The position numbers and the translations under genes are program-made. Under the pieces are notes generated by a model. It did no database searches and was not told where the DNA came from. It saw only the letters and a list, made by a program, of their open reading frames with translations. From Pestalotiopsis fici W106-1 (taxonomy: Eukaryota; Ascomycota; Sordariomycetes; Amphisphaeriales; Sporocadaceae), in the NCBI RefSeq assembly GCF_000516985.1, contig NW_006917092.1:3798619-3862618 (forward strand): a stretch of DNA of 64,000 nt, read 5' to 3'. Shown here one piece after another: positions 11,539 to 23,008 of this stretch. Position 1 is the first letter of the stretch, and each line of letters begins with the position of its first letter.

Positions 11539-13297
11539 ATACTGAGCATTTGAAACAAGTCAGCATCTTATTTTCTTGGCTTTGTTACTCTCAGATATCC
11601 TTTAGTCTTTTACCAGATTCTATGCACGGCGATGATTTTGACTGCAAATTTTAATCTTATCTTCAGTTTTTCTATTATTTGGTTACAGTGAACACGTGTG
11701 AATCTGCTGGGAGACGTTTACTGAATACTGATTTGCATGTTGATTACTTCTACGTGTGGAGTTACAGTGGCTTGATAGGCAACCCCATAATTTGCACCAT
11801 GAACATTGTGCTAGAGTCCACTTGAAGCACGTGATGGTTTATGGTATCTCCTTCTAGTGGCTACTACAAATGTAGTATTTCTGCACTCGACAAATCTCAT
11901 CCGTTCCGATCAACCGACGATATTAATAATGATACTATTGAGTGCAACCGTGGGGCGAGTCGCTTTTGCCTCATGCAACGGTGCCATTCACCAGAGCAGC
12001 TTACGTGCTCGTCTCGACCTGCCTCGAATCGAGAAATGATGTTTTTGAAAGTCACGAGGATTGAGTACTGATCACCAGAATGAAATTTAGCGGTCAGTGA
12101 TTCTGGCGCTTGACGCGTGCTCTTTGGGCATCTGGACCTTGATGGACTACAAGACATATGGAGCATTGCAACAATGAACGAGCTGATTGTAACTCTATCA
12201 GTATGGTGCAAGAGATACATATGGTGGCGAACAAGGGGGGAGGGCAAGCTGCCGCTACTCGATTTTGCTTTGTCAATTAGCCCATGTTGGATGACTGTTC
12301 CTGATGCCAAGCCGGCAAGGCTAGCAGTCGGGACTATAACGTATATGATCTTCCTGACAGGTGGGCTTGGGCCGGCGGCGCCCAGCCGAACATGACCATA
12401 TAAAAAAAGGCATCTTCATAATCCTAGAGGGGACGCGTGTCCCAGGTTACCACTGGAGTGTTCTAGTTTGGTGAGCCGCGTCACCACAGGTCCCATGTTT
12501 GGTTGTGCGGTTTCCTTATATGATTGCCTTTATCAGGCCGTCGCGGGTGCTCGCGTATCGCGAGGGTGACCGAATCGGGAAGTTGGCCAGGAACCCGACG
12601 TGGGGCACCAAAGGGGCCCGAACAAGATCTACGGATGTCGACAGGCAAAGTGCATGTTTCGTCTTTTTTCCTCCCCTGCATGGGACTGCCGGTGACAGCC
12701 AATAGCGGAGGGCTAAAATGTTCAACTGCCGTGGGCCAAGCCACTTGCAAGCAGCATGTTTTAAGCTAAAGACTAGACTTTCTTTCAAAATAATCATTTT
12801 TGTACACAATTCCATATAGTGATGCCGGTAGACTAACAACTCGGTAGTTGTAGACTATTTTTGGACTTGGCAGAGCCGAGAGGCCAGAAGGGGAAATACC
12901 AAAAGGTTTTAAACCCACATGCATGGGGCCAAACCCTGGATCCCTGGTCCCATCTCATTGGCCGTCACATGTTAGTTGCCATAATATAGATACCGGAACA
13001 CCAGTACAAGAGAGGAATGTGTCTTTGACCAATCTTAGTCAAATTGGTTGAATTCTTTTTGCTTTTTCGCCTCATCGGTGGCCATGCAATGGCACGTTTG
13101 GTCCCTTAATCGCGGAACCGATTCAATATCGGTACGACGTGAGAAAACATACGGCCGAGACCCCTGGCGTCGGAGAGCGATGGCGGGAAATCCGAGCAAA
13201 GCAGTATATGAGTGGCAGCCTCAGCCGCGGCGAAGCATCTCGGAATTGAAAGAAGTGTCAACCGTTTGAACCATCTTCAATCTCACGGCTCATCATC
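11539..13297. other. Long intergenic region
   Basis: About 1.76 kb between catalase and the GH3 gene. Several short overlapping frames on both strands show no domain, splice logic or signal peptide. It presumably includes the GH3 promoter. Nothing else is recognised. Confidence 0.5.
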
Positions 13298-15950
13298 ATG
13301 AGGGTAGGACGAGGTCTATCTGCGGTCGCAGCCCTTTCGGGCCTGTCCGTAAGTCTTGCACAAAACTCATCGTCCTCAGCTTCGGTCACCCCTCCTTTAT
13401 TGGCCGATGGCTACAGTGAGTACATCCAAAACTTCCAAACACATACAACTAGGCGTGTAACTGACCTTTGCATTCAGTTGATCTCGGACCCGCGAGCGAT
13501 GCCTTTGAAAAGGCAAAGGCTTTCGTCGACAGCCTTACCAACGAGGAAAAGGCCAAGATCATTGTCGGCTCGAGCTTCACTGGCAACGTCTCGTGGACCC
13601 CTCTCGCCAGCAAGGATGGAGTTCCTGGTATCAACATGGCTCTCTTTGTGTCCGGCTTCCCCATGCCCAACGCTGCGACCATGACATGGAACCGCGACTT
13701 GTTCCAGCAGCAGTTCAAGGCCACTGGTGAGGAGTTCTACGACATGGGTTACAACCTGATCCAGGCCTTTGTCGCTAGTCCCCTCGGCCGTGACCCTTAC
13801 GGTGGACGTGCCAATGAGGGTTTCTCGCCTGACCCCTACTTGACCGGTATTCTCTTCGGCAAGGGAGTCGAGGGAATGAGCTCTGCTGGTGTTATCCCCG
13901 TTGGACGTCACTACCTGCTCAACGAGCAGGAGACCAACAGAATGGGAGGTGGCTACTCCTCCAACGCAGACGACAAGACCATCCAAGAGGTCTACCTTTG
14001 GCCCTTTGCCGATGCCGTCAAGGCGGGTCTGATGGCCGTCATGTGCGGCATGAACAGGGTCAACGGCACCCTTGCCTGCGAGAACTCTGACATTTTGAAC
14101 GGCTACCTCAAGACGGACGCTGGCTTCCCCGGTCTGGTGCTGCCCGATGTTGGGTCCCAGTCGACATCGTACGGCTCTGCCAACTCTGGTCTCGATTTGG
14201 GATCCAGCCAGTACTGGAGCCAGACCACCATTCTCGACGGTATCGAGAGCGGCGAGCTATCGCAGGGCCGTCTCGATGACATGGCTATCCGCAACGTCAT
14301 TGGTTACTACTACGCCGGTCTCGATGCCGGCAGCCAGCCCAAGCAGCCATCGGCGACCGAGATGCGCGACGTGCGTGGCAACCACTCTGACATTATTCGC
14401 CAGGTTGCCAACGAGGCCATCATTCTCCTCAAGAATGACAATGAGAATGGTCGTGGTCTACCCCTAAACAAGCCGCGAACCATCTCCCTCTACGGTTCCC
14501 GTAAGTTCCCATAGCCTGGTGCTTATTGTCAACTAGGAATTGGATGCTAACTGCCATTTGTTAACAGACGCTGGTCCCTGCATGGCTGGCCCCAACCAGC
14601 AGTTCTCGGTTGCCGGTACACCCGCTGACACCTACGCTGGTCATCTCGCAACTGGTGGCGGTTCTGGACAAGCATCTTTCCCCTACCTCTTGACGCCTTT
14701 CGAGGTCCTCAACGTGCGTGCCTCTCAAGAGGGCTCCATGCTCTGGTGGATCTTGAACAACACCTACACTGCCCCCGAGTTCTCTGGTAAGTCAGCAATG
14801 TTGTATATCTGACAGTTGACAAGGATCTGTACTGACTCCTATGCTTTCAGGCTTCCCCGGAGGCGGCGGCGGCGGCGGCGGCAATGGCTCTTTCCCAGGC
14901 GGCGGTGGTGATGGAGGCGGCTTCCCCGGTGGCGGTGGCGGTGGTGGTGACTTCCCCGGCAACGGTACCAACCCATACGGTAATGGATCTTTCCCAGGAG
15001 GTGGCGGTGGCGGCGGCGGCGGCGGCGGCGGTTTCCCTGGAGGCGGAGGCGGTGGTTTCGGTTTCGGAGGCACTGGCTCGACCCCCTCGTTTGTTGCCTA
15101 CTCTGCCAACTCGGAAGTCTGTATCGTCTTTATCAACTCGGCTTCGGGAGAGGGTGCGGATCGCACGGAACTGGCCAACGCGGAGCAGGACCTCATGGTG
15201 AGCACGATTGCAGACAACTGCAACAACACGGTCGTGGTGGGCAACTTTGCCGGACCCCGGGTGCTCGATGCCTGGGCCACCCACCCCAACGTCTCGGCCA
15301 TCCTGTACTCGGGTCTCTTGGGCCAGAACAGTGGACAGGCCATCTCGGACGTGTTGCACGGCGACGTGAACCCCAGCGGCAAACTTACCCACACCATTGC
15401 CAAGCAGGCCGAGGACTACCCGACACCGACGTGCATGGAGACCGAGTGCGACTTTGACGAGGGGGTCTTTATCGACTACCGCTGGTTCCAGTCCAACGAC
15501 GATCTGGTGCGCTACCCCTTCGGCCACGGTCTGAGCTACACAACATTTAGCTACGGCGACGTGACTGTGTCTGTGACGGACCAAGACGCCCTTGACTCGC
15601 GCTACTCGACGGGTACCCCGACTCTTGGTGGCTACAGCGACATGTACGACGAGGTGCTGACAGTGAGCACGACGATTGAGAACACGGGCGGCGTCGACGG
15701 CTCCGAGGTTGCGCAGCTGTACATCACGTTCCCCGATGAGGCCGAGGAGCCCGCGCGCGTCCTGCGCGGCTTTGAAAAGGTTGCCATCGCCGCCGGTGAG
15801 ACAGCCGACGTCACCATCAGTGTCCGCCGCCGTGATGTCAGCTACTGGGATACCGTCGCGCAGAAGTGGGCCATTGCCACCGGCGAGTACACTCTCGCTG
15901 TTGGCTCGTCGAGCGTCGATATCAGAGGCTCAACGACCTTGACCATTTAG
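13298..15950 (+). CDS. GH3 beta-glucosidase with glycine-rich insertion
   Basis: An 819-residue secreted glycoside hydrolase family 3 enzyme that likely releases glucose from beta-linked oligosaccharides. Exons are 13298..13415, 13478..14500, 14568..14786 and 14851..15950. An N-terminal signal peptide ends near LSVSLAQ. The N-terminal barrel carries SPLGRDPYGGRANEGFSPDP, GRHYLLNEQE, and the probable nucleophile Asp in VLPDVGS (about residue 263). The candidate acid/base Glu is in SGEGADR (about 554). A fibronectin-III-like C-terminal domain follows, with FGHGLSYTTF and EVAQLYI. Exon 4 opens with about 75 residues of Gly-rich low complexity (residues 454-531) just before the VAYSANSEVCIVF strand, which is unlike most family members. 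The flanking GH55 and Egh16 genes are also secreted. Confidence 0.93.
14851..15084 (+). repeat. GGN-rich low-complexity tract coding poly-Gly
   Basis: Tandem GGC/GGT/GGA codons with recurring GFPGGGG, GSFPGGG and GDFPG units lie inside GH3 exon 4. The tract begins exactly at the intron 3 acceptor. Confidence 0.9.
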
Positions 15951-17344
15951 ATGTCTTGTACAAATCTTAGTTTTCCTTCGGTACTTATTACCTTTTCTTC
16001 CCAATTATAAGTATACATAGCAAAGATGATACCTCGAATACACCCACTTGCATTTACTCCTTGGTTTGAAGTCAAGGTGGCGGAGAACCGAATGTCCGAC
16101 GCGAGACGTGATGTTCTCGAAAAGCAACACGTTAAGCAGACTTGATAACGCGTCTTGATTAACAGCCTGTTTGGGGCCATTTAATTGACGGCTAGACGCG
16201 ACGTGTGGCCCGATCTATGATCTCCCGCAACCTTGGGACAAGCGAGTAATTAGGTTGGGTTGGGATATTGCACGTTGAAAAATCTAAACTTTGTGCAAGT
16301 TGTGCCGCGCATCCTAATTTGTCCACATTCACGAGATATTTTGATCGTACTGGCAGATTCTGCGCGCAAAGTGACGTAGATTCGTTGGGTACTCAATGTA
16401 GTCTGTAGTGCACCATCAGCCGCCGTTGGAGTAAAAGCAATGATCGCCGTGGCCGAATGCGCCTAGCGACGGGCTGCCATGAGGGGGTATTTAGATTGCG
16501 ATAGCCGTGAAAAGCAGCACCGAAGCTCCAACGTGCAATGTCGGAAATGCTGTACCGGTCATCTGTGAATCCGATTCCCATTTACTTGAGAGAACGGGCA
16601 ACGCCCCGAGAGAAATCGTACTTTGGTCCCAGAGGCCGTGGGCTGGGCCGTAATTGAGCTCCCTCGTCTCATCTCAACTCTGCTGGCTCGACAGCGGCAA
16701 AGTTAAAGTATAAGACTCGTCCATCTCTGTTACGGAAATCGAGTCATGGCCACGACTTGAGGAGCCCCCAAAGTGGTCAAGCACCAAGGCCAAAGAAGTG
16801 CATGTGTTCGTTTGCCAAGCGATAGATGATATCAGCCATGGCAGCAATGTATTTTGCGCCTAGGTGCAGAAACAGTGTTGGTGTGAAGCAGCGAATTATA
16901 AAGAAAGTTTGCAGTCGCAGGCTTTAACTCTGTTCCTGCAGGGGAATGCAAGCTTATCATGCCCCGATCTGCGCCATCCCCTGAACGATTGCTCTTCTGC
17001 GAAGCGCCACCTAATCTCCCTTTACGGCTGCATTCCAACCTTACAACATCCCACGAAGTACCGTACTCCCTAGATTGGAAGTGCTGATCTTTTGAATATG
17101 ATTTTGAGCTTTCGATGCGGCTTTTTCCCCCATGATATAGAAGGAATCGGCATGACATGGTCAACCAAGACATTGGGTTTCGGTTTGTCTATCCCGTCAT
17201 AGATTAGCAAGCCCAGTATACCGATAAAATGATGTCGCGCCCCCAACACCCTTTGGGTGCTGTTGTTGCCATAGACCTGTCTCCTGTTTTGCTTCTATCA
17301 TTCTTGAGGGGGGAACCCATTGCTTACCAAACTCTTTTCCAACC
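15951..17344. other. Intergenic region between GH3 and GH55
   Basis: About 1.4 kb with no supported gene. It should contain the GH3 3' UTR and the GH55 promoter. Confidence 0.5.
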
Positions 17345-19892
17345 ATGCATTTCCAGTCGCTCATTTTCAGTTCGTGCCTTGCAACAGCCATCGCTGTGCA
17401 TCAACATCATCATGTACATCAGCATCCAGAACGAGATTATCCTCAGGAAACATATACCGTAACGATATCATTGGCATTGGCCACTGCGCCAGCAGCAGCA
17501 GTTCCAACAACCAGTTGTTCTTCTTCTTCTTCTACTTCTTTTCTTCCATCTCAACCGAGTGACACTGGCGCTTTGTCACCACATTCAAATTCGAAATGTT
17601 CTTACTGGTTGGAAGATGTCCGGCACCAGGGTGTTGCCCCATTCAATTCCAATGCCACCAACTATAGGGTCTTCCGCAACGTGAAAGACTACGGGGCCAA
17701 GGGAGATGGTGTTACAGATGACACAATAGCCATCAATTTGGCGATCAGCGACGGTAACAGATGCGCACCAGGCAAGTGCGCCTCGTCGACGACAACACCG
17801 GCCCTGGTCTATTTCCCGCCAGGCACATACCTTGTTTCGGATGCCATTGTCGGCTATTACTACACGCAGATTGTCGGCAATCCAAATTGCCTGCCCATCA
17901 TCAAAGCTAGCCCGCGCTTCTCTGGAGCTTGGATCTTTGACGGAAATAAATACGGCGCCAATGGCCTGGGCTGGGGCTCAACCAATGTCTTCTGGCGTCA
18001 GATTCGTAACTTTGTTGTCGACATGACCGATATTCCCGCTTCGAAAGCGGTTTCCGGAGTCCATTGGGCGGTGTCGCAGGCGACATCCCTTCAAAATATT
18101 GTCTTCCAAATGTCGGCTGCCACAGGTACACAACACGCAGGCGTGTTCATCGAAGAAGGCTCCGGTGGGTTTGCTACCGACCTGGTATTCCACGGAGGTC
18201 TGTACGGAATCAATGTCGGCAATCAGCAATACACCATGCGGAATTTGACGTTTTACAACTCCGTCACTGCCATCAGACAAATCTGGGACTGGGGTTGGAC
18301 TTACTCCGGCATCGTCATCAATGATTGTCAGATTGGATTGAACTTGACTGACCTCAAGTCTGACGGGTCCCAAGATGTCGGCGCTGTCGTTTTGTATGAC
18401 AGCGAGATAAACAACACACCTGTCGGCGTTTGGACTGCTCGTACGCGGGGCTCAACACCTCCATCAGGTGGCAGTCTTATCCTTGAGAACGTGAATATCC
18501 AGAATGTCGAAGTGGCTGTCCAAGGTTCCCACAATGAGACCATCCTTGCAGGTTCAACACGCCCGACAACTATCACCGCCTGGGGACAGGGCCATGCATA
18601 CACAGCATCCAAGGGGCCGAGCAATTTCCAGCAGAGTATACCTGCTAATGATAGACCACGGACCTTGAACCAAAGGGGAAGATATTATATCCGCTCCAAG
18701 CCTCAATATGAAGACTATCCAGCCGCACAGATTGTCAGCATCCGTGGCGCTGGAGCTGTTGGTGACGGCAAGACTGACGACACAAAAGCCATCAACGCCG
18801 CTCTATTGGCTGCAGCTGCCGCCCAAAAAGTCGTCTTCTTTGATGCTGGGTACTACAAAGTCACTGGGACTATATTCGTGCCAGTCGGATCGAAGATTAC
18901 CGGAGAATCCTACCCCGTCATCTTGTCGAGTGGCAAATATTTCGCAGACATCAACAATCCCCAACCCGTTGTCCAAGTCGGTAATCCAGGCCAAGTTGGC
19001 AAGGTCGAGTGGACTGACACAATTGTGAGCACCCAGGGTGCGCAAGCTGGGGCGGTGTTGATACAATGGAATGTTGCCTCTAGGGGAGCACCATCTGGCA
19101 TGTGGGATGTCCACACGCGCATTGGTGGGTTTGCAGGCTCCAAGCTTCAAGTGGCGGATTGCCCCAAGACGCCAAACACGGTTTTGACTGCAAACAAGCT
19201 CAATGAGCAGTGTATTGCGGCATTTCAAAGCGTCCATGTGACCCAGAAGGCCAATGGCGTATACATGGAGAACTGTTGGTTCTGGGTTGCCGACCACGAT
19301 GTTGAAGACCCTGAGTTGACTCAGATCACTATTTACGCTGGACGAGGTCTGCTCGTTGAAAGCGAGGTGGGCAATGTTTGGCTCATTGGAACGGGTGTTG
19401 AGCATCATGTCCTTTATGAATACCAGCTTGTCAAGACGCAGAACGTGGTTATGGGGCAAATCCAAACAGAAACAGCCTACTATCAACCAAACCCGGACGC
19501 AACAATTCCGTTCCCGGTTGTCAAGTCACTGAATGACCCAGTCATTGCCAAAGGCCAGGACGGCTGGGGGCTCCGCATTGTCGATAGTAGTGATGTTTTT
19601 GTTTACGGCGCAGGGTAAGTGCTTTGGATTCTGGTTGCTTGCCGTCGGGGCTCGCTAACTTGACGACAGGCTGTATTCTTTCTTCAACAACTACAATGTG
19701 TCTTGCGCGCAACAAGGTGTAACCGACAAGTGCCAGACTCGGATCGCGAGCATTGAAGACAGCTCCGTTTCAGTGTACAACTTGAACACCATCGGGTCGG
19801 CGTCCATGGTGACCGTCGATGGACGTGATATTGCGAGCTGGGCGGACAATAGAAACAACTTTGTGTCAACAATTGCCTGGCTGACGACTTGA
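17345..19892 (+). CDS. GH55 exo-beta-1,3-glucanase, secreted
   Basis: An 830-residue protein in two exons, 17345..19614 and 19670..19892. A signal peptide (MHFQSLIFSSCLATAIA) is followed by a His-rich segment VHQHHHVHQH and a Ser-rich linker. Two pectate-lyase-like beta-helix repeats define GH55. The first starts near residue 108 (FRNVKDYGAKGDGVTDDT), the second near 462 (AGAVGDGKTDDTKAIN). Enzymes of this family release glucose or laminaribiose from beta-1,3-glucan, acting on fungal or oomycete walls, callose or the fungus's own wall. Slightly longer than typical GH55 because of the N-terminal extension. The stop after TIAWLTT gives a normal C-terminus. Confidence 0.93.
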
Positions 19893-21572
19893 AAGGTTGC
19901 GTGACTAATTAGAAAGGAAGTAAATGGAAATAATAAAAAAATGAGAAACAAAGAACATTGCGATTAGAACCCAACATCGGGTTATGCGGAAATGCAGTGC
20001 ATGGGACCGTGATTGAAGTGCTGGGTCTTGGCTTTGGATCTGGTCGTGACGCTGCTGGACGAGCGGTTCTGATGCTTTCTAGTACTTTGATTGCGAACTT
20101 CCGATCCCTCAGAAGAAAACTAGGAGGCTGATGTCTCATGACCAGCTGCTTGAATACGCCCGGTGCTGCATCACCAAAAGATTCCAAGACTTCCAAGAAT
20201 CGCCAATGCTGTCAATGATGCTTCTTTTTGTGCCGGACGATGTGCTGCCCGGACGGCGAGCCCCACAATCAGAGCCGTTACTGCGGCCGCGCACTGAGAT
20301 GGCGCACTTCTCGATACACGCACAAAGCGCCTTGGGGTCGACGAGAAGAGAGCAAGCACGGTTCCGAGTCCGAGAGCAACCGGCATCGCATGAACGGATC
20401 GACAGGTAGCGATGCTTGGATCAACCCCCGCCAAGCGGCCAAGAAGGCCAAGCCGTGCCCAGCTGTTCCATGATCTGCGCCCCCAGGAAAATCTAGTGAT
20501 CGGCCCACGAGGATTCCGGAACCTCGCCATGTTCCGAGGAAGATCCTAAAGTCGAAGCCAATGAAGTGAATATGCGAAGGGAAAATTCTCCGGTATGACA
20601 ATGGTTTTTGCATGATATTCTTTTCGCCATCAATGATTATTGAAATGTTTCCTCTTGTTTGGTGGAGGATAAAACGGAATGTTTCGCCGTCAGTGGTCAA
20701 GGCTTTTTTTACCTCTTCAGGCGTTTTCTGCACCTGGGTGCCCCAGATTACTGGCCTGGTAGAGGGAGATATCGCGCTACTGGTGCTATTCCAGCAGTAA
20801 AAGCGCCGTGTCACAGCGGGAATGCAGCAGAAACTGGAGTTGATCGGCGCTAGGTTCTAGCGCTACGTTTTGTTTCAGCATCATGCCCCTTCTGGGCCTA
20901 AGCGGTTGGGTAGTAGTAGGTAACCACTGACCTGATTCCATCCAACCCCATGCTCGATCTCCTGGAGATAGGTCAACATTGCGAACAGACTTGACAGAGC
21001 CTCATGGTAACTAGGGGCGGGATGCATCTTTGCCATACTGCCAAGCTCATCGCCAAGATGAATTAAACAGATCTGCCGCAAGGCTTGAAGGCAACACAAC
21101 CGTGGCTGAGGCCCGCATTCTTTGATGCGATTCGCCTGTGCGACTTGCTCTTGGCAGTTTTGCAAATCGTCTCGAGGTACCCTGAGTCTGATCCAAACAC
21201 CAGCGAGAACAAACGAGACATGAGGCTGCGAAGACAACAACAGCAGCTGGAACAAACTACAGTCACGATGTTCAGACGATGCAGTCATGGAATTTTTCAA
21301 AGGCAGAACCTGCCATGGTAGCTGTAGTCAACTGGTGTATAAGAACAACCACTTTGTCCGTTCCAATACCTTTATTCTTCTCTCATCATCAACAGCTTCA
21401 GCATTCAAACAGTCACTACGACTTCTTTTCATCTCTTCCTTCTCTTCTTAATCTTTGCTCACATCTGAGAATAGCCCTGGTGGCCTTTTACAACTACTCT
21501 CTTTACTCTATTCTATTCTCTAATTTATATCGATACCCTCTTTATTCAACTCTCTCTCTCTAACTCTTCAAA
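19893..21572. other. Intergenic region upstream of the Egh16 gene
   Basis: About 1.7 kb. Overlapping minus-strand frames at 20171..20530 and 20278..20814 are open but unrecognisable. The last 230 bases hold a TATA-like element and a pyrimidine-rich leader typical of a strongly expressed fungal gene. Confidence 0.5.
21338..21343 (+). promoter_or_regulatory. TATA-like element of the Egh16 gene
   Basis: TATAAG lies 235 bases upstream of the ATG and is followed by a long C/T-rich leader. Confidence 0.45.
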
Positions 21573-22484
21573 ATGCGTTACTCAATCATCTTCGCTGCTG
21601 CCGGCCTCGTTGCCTCCGTCTCCGCCCACGGTGTCGTTACCAAGGTTGTTGGCGCCAACGGTGTAGAGATGCCTGGTCTGTCTGTGGCCGACGGCACTCC
21701 CCGTGACTGCTCCAGCAACGGCTGCGGTTCGCAGGCCGACACTTCCATCATCCGTGACCGGGATATCTCCGCCGGTGGCAGCCCTCTGGGCAAGACCCAG
21801 GGCAATGGTCCCGTCGATGCTGCCACCATGATCAACAACTTCATGGGCGCTGGCTCCGCCCCCACCAACAACGGCACCGGTGTTGGTGTGGAGGACGACA
21901 TTCCGGCCAATGTCGGCAGCCAGAAGAACAACAAGGTTGTGAGCGCCAAGTTCCGCAGCCGTCAACTGCTCGCTGGCCTCCTCGGTGGTGGTGGCGGCGG
22001 CGCCAACGCCAAGGGCACAAAGTCCACTTCCCCCGCTGAGACCATGGTCAAGGCCACTGCCGGCCAGGGTGCCACCAGCGGTCTTCCTACCGCCTCGGAC
22101 GACGGTACCGTCGAGCTCCAGTACCGCCAGATCAACCAAGACGGCGCGGGTCCCCTCGAGGCCATGATTGACGGCACTTCGGGCGGTACCGACATGGCCG
22201 CCTTCCAGGAGGCCGAGGTGATGCAAAACGTGCCCGGCCTGGTCGCTGGTCTCTCGACTGCCACCAACACCGACTTTGCCGTCAAGGTTGCCATGCCTCA
22301 GGGTATGACTTGTGATGCTACCGTTGGCGATGCTCAGAATGTCTGCGTTGTCCGTGTGCGAAACAACACCCCGGCCGGACCCTTTGGTGGCTCAGCTGCC
22401 TTTACCCAAACCGCCGCCGCCCGCAAGCGCGCCATTGCCTACCGCCTCAAGAAGCGTGCTGAGGAGGCTGCCGCTCGCAAGTAA
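21573..22484 (+). CDS. Egh16/Mas-type secreted appressorial protein
   Basis: A single-exon gene for a 303-residue secreted protein. The signal peptide MRYSIIFAAAGLVASVSA leaves a mature N-terminus beginning HGVVTKVVGANG. The sequence matches the Egh16-like/Mas1-Mas3 family, known from powdery mildew Egh16 and Magnaporthe GAS1/GAS2, which are expressed in appressoria and linked to host penetration. Visible features are paired cysteines in RDCSSNGC and in TCDATVGDAQNVC (four in all), a Gly/Ala-rich central segment, and a Lys/Arg/Ala-rich C-terminal tail. The mature N-terminal His recalls lytic polysaccharide monooxygenases, but it is the only His in the protein, so a histidine brace cannot form by the usual rule. 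The molecular activity is unknown. Confidence 0.9.
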   Translation: MRYSIIFAAAGLVASVSAHGVVTKVVGANGVEMPGLSVADGTPRDCSSNGCGSQADTSIIRDRDISAGGSPLGKTQGNGPVDAATMINNFMGAGSAPTNNGTGVGVEDDIPANVGSQKNNKVVSAKFRSRQLLAGLLGGGGGGANAKGTKSTSPAETMVKATAGQGATSGLPTASDDGTVELQYRQINQDGAGPLEAMIDGTSGGTDMAAFQEAEVMQNVPGLVAGLSTATNTDFAVKVAMPQGMTCDATVGDAQNVCVVRVRNNTPAGPFGGSAAFTQTAAARKRAIAYRLKKRAEEAAARK

Positions 22485-23008
22485 ATCACAATCGTTGGTC
22501 TGTAATCGGGGATTAAAGTCCAGGACTCTGGGAAGTCGGGCATGGTTTGATGAATTTTAGGGTGCTTAGATGCTTGATGATCACATATATATTTACATTT
22601 TCAACTGGCTTGATTGGGTCGCATGTGTCTTCTTAGACTAAATAGAAGGTTCGTTGTATCTAATTAGAGCCTTCATACATTCTTTATCGTATACCGTCTT
22701 GACCAATGCATGAATACATGTGAACTCGTTTGAATGTAGCTTACTGTTTCTCAAGCCCAAGTCGCTTTTTGAATTGAAATATGGATCATACTTGACCTCC
22801 TCCGTTGCTCCCACGCCGACATGAAATGGATTGCAAATCTAGGAGTCATGGGAGCTTGCAGTCTGCACAGCGATAAGTAGTTCGAGGATTTCTTCATGTC
22901 TACGGAATCACAACTCTACACCATGCGCTCTTCAAAGTTCCCATTAATCATCACTTCAGTGGTGCTACGCTAGTGATGCTGATGTAGTATTTCATGTCTT
23001 AATATCGA
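22485..23008. other. Convergent intergenic spacer
   Basis: About 520 AT-rich bases between convergent genes. It presumably carries both 3' UTRs. Nothing else is seen. Confidence 0.5.

Noticed and set aside
14792..15073. Minus-strand proline-rich open frame of 93 codons
   Set aside because: It is the reverse complement of the glycine-rich GH3 tract; GGN codons read as CCN on the other strand.
14847..15584. Long minus-strand frame over GH3 exon 4
   Set aside because: Shadow of the GH3 coding sequence, caused by third-position GC bias; no domain.
20171..20814. Two overlapping minus-strand frames upstream of the Egh16 gene
   Set aside because: No signal peptide, domain or splice-consistent extension; two frames overlap, which suggests chance openness.
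21573..22484. Assignment of the Egh16 protein as a lytic polysaccharide monooxygenase
   Set aside because: Only one histidine in the whole protein, so no histidine brace.
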